In this document: piece by piece, positions 59,301-64,000 of the stretch | How the letters are laid out: each line of letters opens with the position of its first letter | How positions within the stretch are numbered: position 1 is the first letter of the stretch | DNA from: Syncephalastrum monosporum B8922 | Lineage: Eukaryota > Mucoromycota > Mucoromycetes > Mucorales > Syncephalastraceae | Assembly: GCA_000697355.1 (NCBI GenBank) | Contig: JNEN01001260.1 | Span: 496,001-560,000 of the forward strand | Direction of reading: 5' to 3' | Length of the DNA: 64,000 bases | Made by a program: the position numbers and the translations under genes | The notes under the pieces: model-generated | The model's database searches: none | Seen by the model: the letters and a program-made list of their open reading frames with translations, nothing else | Told to the model about the DNA's origin: nothing

Positions 59301-59905
59301 CAGTTGTAGTTGACGGTCTGGAATAAGAGCGAGAGGTCGCGCCCGCCATAGCCCATCTCTAATAAATCACCACTGCCAGGAATACCAGGATACGGCGTGG
59401 GGTGCTTGAAGTGCTTGACATCAAACACACGCCCAGATATTATGACTTGATTCTCGGCCACCCCGTTCGGTTTTATCCGATGGGGCTGCTGACCGCACAC
59501 AGTTGCGTTGAACCCGAACGTCAAGAAACCGACACCGACACAGAGACAGACGATGATGATCACAAGGGTCACTTTCTCGCGCCATGCTTGCTGCACTTGT
59601 TTATCCTTGATGCCCATGAGGCGCATCATAAACGATGGGATGAAAAATGTCAGGATCCAGCTTGTCAATACCCAGCAGTGCGGCATCTTGTTCGTTTTCC
59701 GTCGCTTTTTGCTGCGTTTGACGTCGCCATCCTCGTCATGGATACTCAGTGATTTGTCGGACGTCATGGTAAGGTATCGCGCGCGTTGCAAATCTTCTGG
59801 CCGCATTGATGTGGTTGACGGTGGTGTTTCGTCCACGGCGCGTTGTGCAGCTTGCTTTTGTTGCGCTTCGGTGTCCACTCTCAATGCTGCCTTATTTTCC
59901 GACAT
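56308..59905 (-). CDS. Chitin synthase, class IV (Chs3-like)
   Basis: Five exons: 59905-59055, 58986-57528, 57474-57336, 57282-56999, 56925-56308; 1116 residues. Family-2 glycosyltransferase that polymerises UDP-GlcNAc into chitin at the plasma membrane. Evidence: N-terminal cytosolic region, two membrane helices with a cysteine-rich luminal domain between them, a Ser/Asn-rich disordered loop (about 410-540), then catalytic blocks [30 protein letters not shown] (Asp772, Asp774), [12 protein letters not shown] (888-890) and [13 protein letters not shown] (927-931), and C-terminal helices. There is no myosin head, and the length and order match class IV rather than V/VII. The C-terminus ends in MYYGY. 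Confidence 0.94.
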
Positions 59906-60189
59906 GGTGTGCTATTTTCTCTTCGAAAAAGGTATTAAAGTGGCACGTGCGCCAATGGATGGATGTGTGATTATAATAGTACTTTTCCACTGTTATTAAA
60001 AAGAACCAGAAGAAAAAGAGGCAAGTTGTAATGGAGACAAGGACCGGACACACTACCAGTCTCTGGACCCCCGCTTGTTGTTATTTTTTTTTTCTCAGGG
60101 CTTGTGGTTAAACGTTCGTGGACAGAACAGAGGCTGGGCATTCTCACCAAGTTGGTATTAAAATGAATCGTTGTATTATTCCTATTCGG

Positions 60190-62964
60190 TTATTTTTCTA
60201 CTTCGCTCATAATCGTCAACGTATCTACCACGTCCTGAACGTTCTGTAACCGCCAAAGTGCTTGTGTCTTCTTGTCTTCCGCGCCCACCATCACCGTAAA
60301 TTTCTTGTCTTCCGCCACAGATGCGTTCCTGAGTCGTTTAAACATATCTTCGTCCGTTTTGTCGTCACCACAGCACATGACAAAGTCGTATGCCTCGCCA
60401 CTACTCAGTAGACGGCTGACAATCTCTCCTTTGTTGATCAGTTTGGGACGCACTTCCAAATTCTTTTTGCCGACAAGCACTTCCACCGGAAGCTTCGATA
60501 GCACCGCGTTCTCGAGGTGGTTGTGGCACTCTTTTGCCTGAAACGCGCCATACGCAGGATCTGCCAATCGATAATGCCAAGTAACGGAGCACCGCTTGTG
60601 TTCGATAAAACTACCGGTCGTGCGCTCCGTGTAGTATGTAAAGACGTCCACAACGTCATGCTTCCAGCTCATGTCAAAATGTTCGGTGAGGTTGATCCAT
60701 TTGCTGCTGCCTGGATATTTGATGAAACAACCATGCTCGGCACTGAGGCCGAGGTTCGGGATATGGCCTAACCACTGATCGAGACCTGCTTCATCGCGCC
60801 CGGATATGACCCAAACTTCGTTGCGTGGGTCTGCGCATAGTTTTGTCAACGCGTGTAGCATATGTTTACCGGGGACAGCTTGAGAGGGTGTCTTGCATAT
60901 CGGTGTCAAGGTACCCTGATATCACGTTCAACATCTGCGCAGTGAATCGTTGTACTACTTACATCGTAGTCAAAGCATAATAGCCGCTTTTGGGATATTT
61001 GATAATGCTGTACGAGATAATCGGGCCGCAAAAGAGGAGTGTAGCTGGTCTGTTCGGAAATAGCGATAGACTGGAGGAGCATTTTGACAAAAGATTGCGC
61101 CCAGAATGCAGCTGTATGAGATTTAACGTGGTCCAATAATTGCTAAGAATGGTATGAGCCTAGGCATGTGAAAAAAAAAATGCGACGGATTCAAATTTTT
61201 TGGTACCATATGTCTTGAATATTTTTCTTCTTCGGGCATGAGCAGAGCGTCGTTAATAGTCTTAGCCATACCGGCATAGTCCCATGGGTTCACCATGAGA
61301 GCAGAGCTCATGGACCCCGCTGTGCCAGTAAATTCGGACAAGATCAAAGGCGCATGTTTTTCTTGCTGGCACATGATATACTCCAAGCTCGTGGTATTCA
61401 TGCCATCACGTACGGCTGTGATAAGCGCCGCATCTGCAATGGAAAGGAGGGCATACAGCTCGTCTGACTGAACCTGGTGATGGTAATGATGTACGGGTGT
61501 AAACTCGAGCGAACCGTAAGCGCCGTTGATATGAGAGACGATTTCGGACACTTTGTTTTCGAGCTTAATGGAATCATTTGTGGTGCCATCGGTCACCTGG
61601 ATAAGGACAACCTAGCAACAGATTGACACTGTCAGCTCCTTTTCCTATCTTTTGCCCGAAGGAAGCATCCAACGAACCTTGTCTCTCCACTCCGGATAAT
61701 CCATAAGGAACTTTTCAAAAGCAGCCAGTTTTTGCAGAACACCCTTGACCAGGTCCAGCTTATCTCGACCGACAATAATTTTCTTGCCGCGGTACATTTC
61801 GGCGATAGCTTCAATCTTGGGCTGGACTTTATCGCTCCTCCGAGCGGTGTCCACCTTTTCTGCATCGATGCCGATCGGAAACGTACCCACATGGCAGAAA
61901 TGAGAGCCGGCGTCAACGCCGTCTGGAGACGATTCGAGGCCGAAGACGCGAGTGCAGGTTGAGATAAAATGGCGAGAATAGGAATATGTCTATCCACAGG
62001 ACAGGAATGAATGGGCTGCAAATTCCAGCAACGACAGGATGTACCTGAAAACCGACAAGGTTGGCACCCAGCATGCCCTTGAGAATTTCTTGTCTCTCTG
62101 CGTATAATAGTCAGCGGTGTGAATACACGGCAGACCGGATGCGGCGCCCTGCTTACTTGGTAAACAACGGAAGATCTCTGAACTTGGGAAAGGTGCATGG
62201 ACAAAAAGACCGATGCGGACCTTGGGCAGCTTTTCGCGTACCATGGCCGGGACCAATAACAAATGGTAATCATGAACCCAGACTGCGATAGCATGCTCCT
62301 TTGTGAACGCTGGCTCGAGAGGGCGTAATGCAAGCACTTACTGATATCGCCGTCCTTGTAGTTGCCCACAACGAGGTCGGCATACTTTTGGTTAACAGCG
62401 GCGTACGCATCCCATTGGCGACGTTCAAGACGGCCATCGGTGGCATTGTTCCACAAAAGATAATGCAACAGGGGCCACAGCACTTTCACAATAGCAGCGT
62501 GCAGTTGGATTAGTATGGCACGCAAAGTAGGGATGTGCCATCGATGGATACATACTTGTCTTACAATAGCCGTCATAATGGCCAGAGACACTTTCGCTGT
62601 CGAGAAAGAGCGGGATGCAGTTGTACTGTCGTCTCAGGTCGGCTGTCAGGTGGGCCTTGTCCGAGGCGTCGACGGTGCGGACCGGGTCGAGGTTCTCCGT
62701 GGAACCGCCCTTGTTATATATCGCACCCGTCCAGCCGACGTAGAGTATTTCGCGGTCCTTTTGTAGAGACTCGATGCCGGAGTACATTGCACTATGACCC
62801 CGTCGTGGCCGGAAGCACCAAGGTTTGGTATCCTCAGTGGAAGACAGATCATGGTAAATCTCGATAGGAAGCTGGTGGGTCACGTTAATAATGCGCCCGT
62901 CAATCTGCTTTGTATCGTTGGCCAAGAGAGGCACAAATTGACAGGGATCGACGGGATCTGGCAT
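60190..62964 (-). CDS. TPS2: Trehalose-6-phosphate phosphatase with synthase-like domain (TPS2)
   Basis: Eight exons: 62964-62556, 62482-62342, 62309-62157, 62097-62045, 61989-61678, 61611-61207, 61142-60963, 60915-60190; 792 residues. Tps2 dephosphorylates trehalose-6-phosphate. The N-terminal GT20 domain has GRIINVTHQLP, LYVGWTGAI, LWPLLHYLLWN, VWVHDYHLLLVPAMVR, HAPFPSSEIFRCLP and FPIGID. The C-terminal HAD domain has CFDYDGTLTPI with Asp549/Asp551 (split by the last intron), VISGRD, LGLSAEHGCFIKYP and GDDKTDEDMF. The catalytic motif is intact, so phosphatase activity is expected. Start: no in-frame ATG exists upstream of 62964 before a stop, and the upstream GTACGT...CAG segment may be a 5'UTR intron. 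Confidence 0.92.
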
Positions 62965-63382
62965 GATCTTTCGAGGCAAAAGCCGTCTGCTTTCGACCGG
63001 GCACAAGACGAACTTGCGGAGAGCGAATGATCTACTTTCTGCCAACGTATTGGCTCTTTTGGGTTCAGCAGCCCAAGAATGGCACGTACCATCACTCGCT
63101 TGTTTATCATCATTATCAATCACTATGCTATATTATGCAGAGACATTAGATCGTTGCATTGTCCTTTATATCGAGTGCTGCATCTCTTAAATAGCAAGCA
63201 TAGAACCCAATAGCTTAGCAAGGAGCGGTGGCCAGCACGTTTATCCACTCAAGCAAAAAAAATCCAGACTTGCCTTTTTTAGTCGAAATGGGGGGGGGGA
63301 GAGAGAAAGAGAAAAAGAGAGAGAGTGTGTGTGTGTGTGCCGAATAGAATTAATACATAAACATACGTTTCTTCGCTTCACA
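62965..63382. promoter_or_regulatory. Divergent promoter TPS2 / MMTAG2-like, with GA/TG microsatellite
   Basis: On the TPS2 side a GTACGT...GGCAG segment (about 63037-63088) looks like an intron in the 5'UTR. At 63290-63340 a G-run passes into AGAG and TGTG repeats. No TATA was identified with confidence. Confidence 0.45.
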
Positions 63383-63979
63383 ATGTTTCATCCTTCAAGA
63401 GGAGGCAAGTACTCGGCTGTAGAGCTCCAAGCCTTGATCTAATGTGGCTTCTTTGATGTGTAGGCGTGCGAGGTGGCAAGGACCAGGTATGCACTATTTG
63501 CTGTTGTGGTAACCATTCAGCAGCGGCTCATTCGTTTCGTAGTTTAGCTGGGACGATGTCAAAGAAGACAAATACCGCGAATACTATCTCGGCCATTCGC
63601 TCATGGCTCCTGTGGGTCGATGGCAGAAGGGTGAGTGCGCGAGTGCTGGAATGATTAGGACTAAATCCAAGATCGCAGGCAAAGATCTGACCTGGTTTGC
63701 CAAGGGCTCAAAGGACGACAAGGCCGCTGCACAAGCGGCCGAAGTCGCCAGAATCAAAGAGGCAGAAGCTGAAGCCATGGCAGTCGCTCTGTAAGTGAAC
63801 CTAAAATGGTGAGGAGTGCATACAAAGGTAGCACACTGACACGCGAGCACTAGGGGTGGTAAAAAGAAGAAGACCATCGAGAGCAACGTCACCCAGGAAG
63901 ACTTGCGGCAGGCACTCAAGAAGAACGAGGATTCGGATGAGGAGGATGCTGATAATGAGAAGGGTCTTGGCTATGGAAG
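63383..63979 (+). CDS. MMTAG2-like (kinase phosphorylation domain) protein, 5' part
   Basis: Visible exons: 63383-63404, 63464-63486, 63543-63630, 63679-63790, 63854-63979; the gene runs off the right edge in an intron. The spliced start reads MFHPSRGGVRGGKDQFSWDDVK, then [31 protein letters not shown]. It matches the human MMTAG2/C1orf35 N-terminus nearly position by position ([40 protein letters not shown]). The family's molecular role is unknown. A Lys/Glu-rich region follows. The first intron is GC-AG (GCAAGT), and the first two exons are only 22 and 23 nt. It is absent from baker's yeast. Confidence 0.9.
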
Positions 63980-64000
63980 GTAGGACGCATTCTCGCCTTG

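Noticed and set aside
61632..62591. 319-codon minus-strand frame in the TPS2 region
   Set aside because: It reads through several TPS2 introns in another frame and carries none of the synthase motifs.
63290..63340. G-run/GA/TG tract as a telomere or origin signal
   Set aside because: It is a mixed simple repeat in a promoter; no telomere units, and it is flanked by ordinary genes.

Overview
This window is a gene-dense stretch of a nuclear fungal genome. About 27 protein genes lie on both strands. Nearly all are split by short introns, mostly 45-120 nt, with GTAAGT-type donors and CAG/TAG acceptors. Fungal markers are a class IV chitin synthase, a Zn2Cys6 regulator, Ap4A phosphorylase, COY1, a TPS2-type trehalose enzyme, and a DHA2-type MFS exporter. 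Genes lost from budding yeasts, such as MCMBP and the MMTAG2 homologue, are also present, as are long A/T tracts and CT-rich leaders. I infer an early-diverging fungus, most likely Mucoromycota (Mucorales-like). That placement rests on gene content and style, not on a database search.

Layout. 1-7 kb: the 3' end of GDT1, a dispersed repeat (copy A), an HSP20 gene divergent from a complex III assembly factor (UQCC2/CBP6), mitochondrial GatA and OPA3. 7-16 kb: rhomboid RBD2, Ap4A phosphorylase divergent from a GNAT acetyltransferase, COY1/CASP and MCMBP. 18-26 kb: a LIM-LIM-coiled-coil-C1-RhoGAP protein, JIP5/WDR55 and an MFS exporter. 26-28 kb: the second repeat copy (B). 28-34 kb: ORC4, an HSL-type lipase/esterase, YAE1 and ISD11. 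35-43 kb: an unrecognised Ser/Pro-rich protein, an N-myristoylation-type methyltransferase and ALG1. 43-51 kb: a PAK/STE20-like kinase, NOP12 and a large Zn2Cys6 transcription factor. 52-64 kb: delta-COP (RET2), class IV chitin synthase, TPS2 and the start of an MMTAG2-like gene.

There are no operons, rRNA genes, intact tRNA genes, CRISPR arrays or complete transposons. Functional themes recur: mitochondrial biogenesis (UQCC2, GatA, OPA3, ISD11), Fe-S assembly (YAE1 beside ISD11), secretory pathway and glycosylation (GDT1, COY1, RET2, ALG1, RBD2), replication licensing (MCMBP, ORC4), and cell wall or polarity (RhoGAP, PAK-like kinase, chitin synthase). Exon boundaries were set by hand from splice consensus and reading-frame continuity. 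Coding length is divisible by three in every complete gene.

The most unusual signals are a pair of diverged dispersed repeats with conserved splice-like sites, one carrying tandem TGACGTCA/CCAAT modules; a methyltransferase with an MGNQAS N-terminus plus a basic patch; three GC-AG introns with identical GCAAGT donors; and an AUG-only first exon in RET2.
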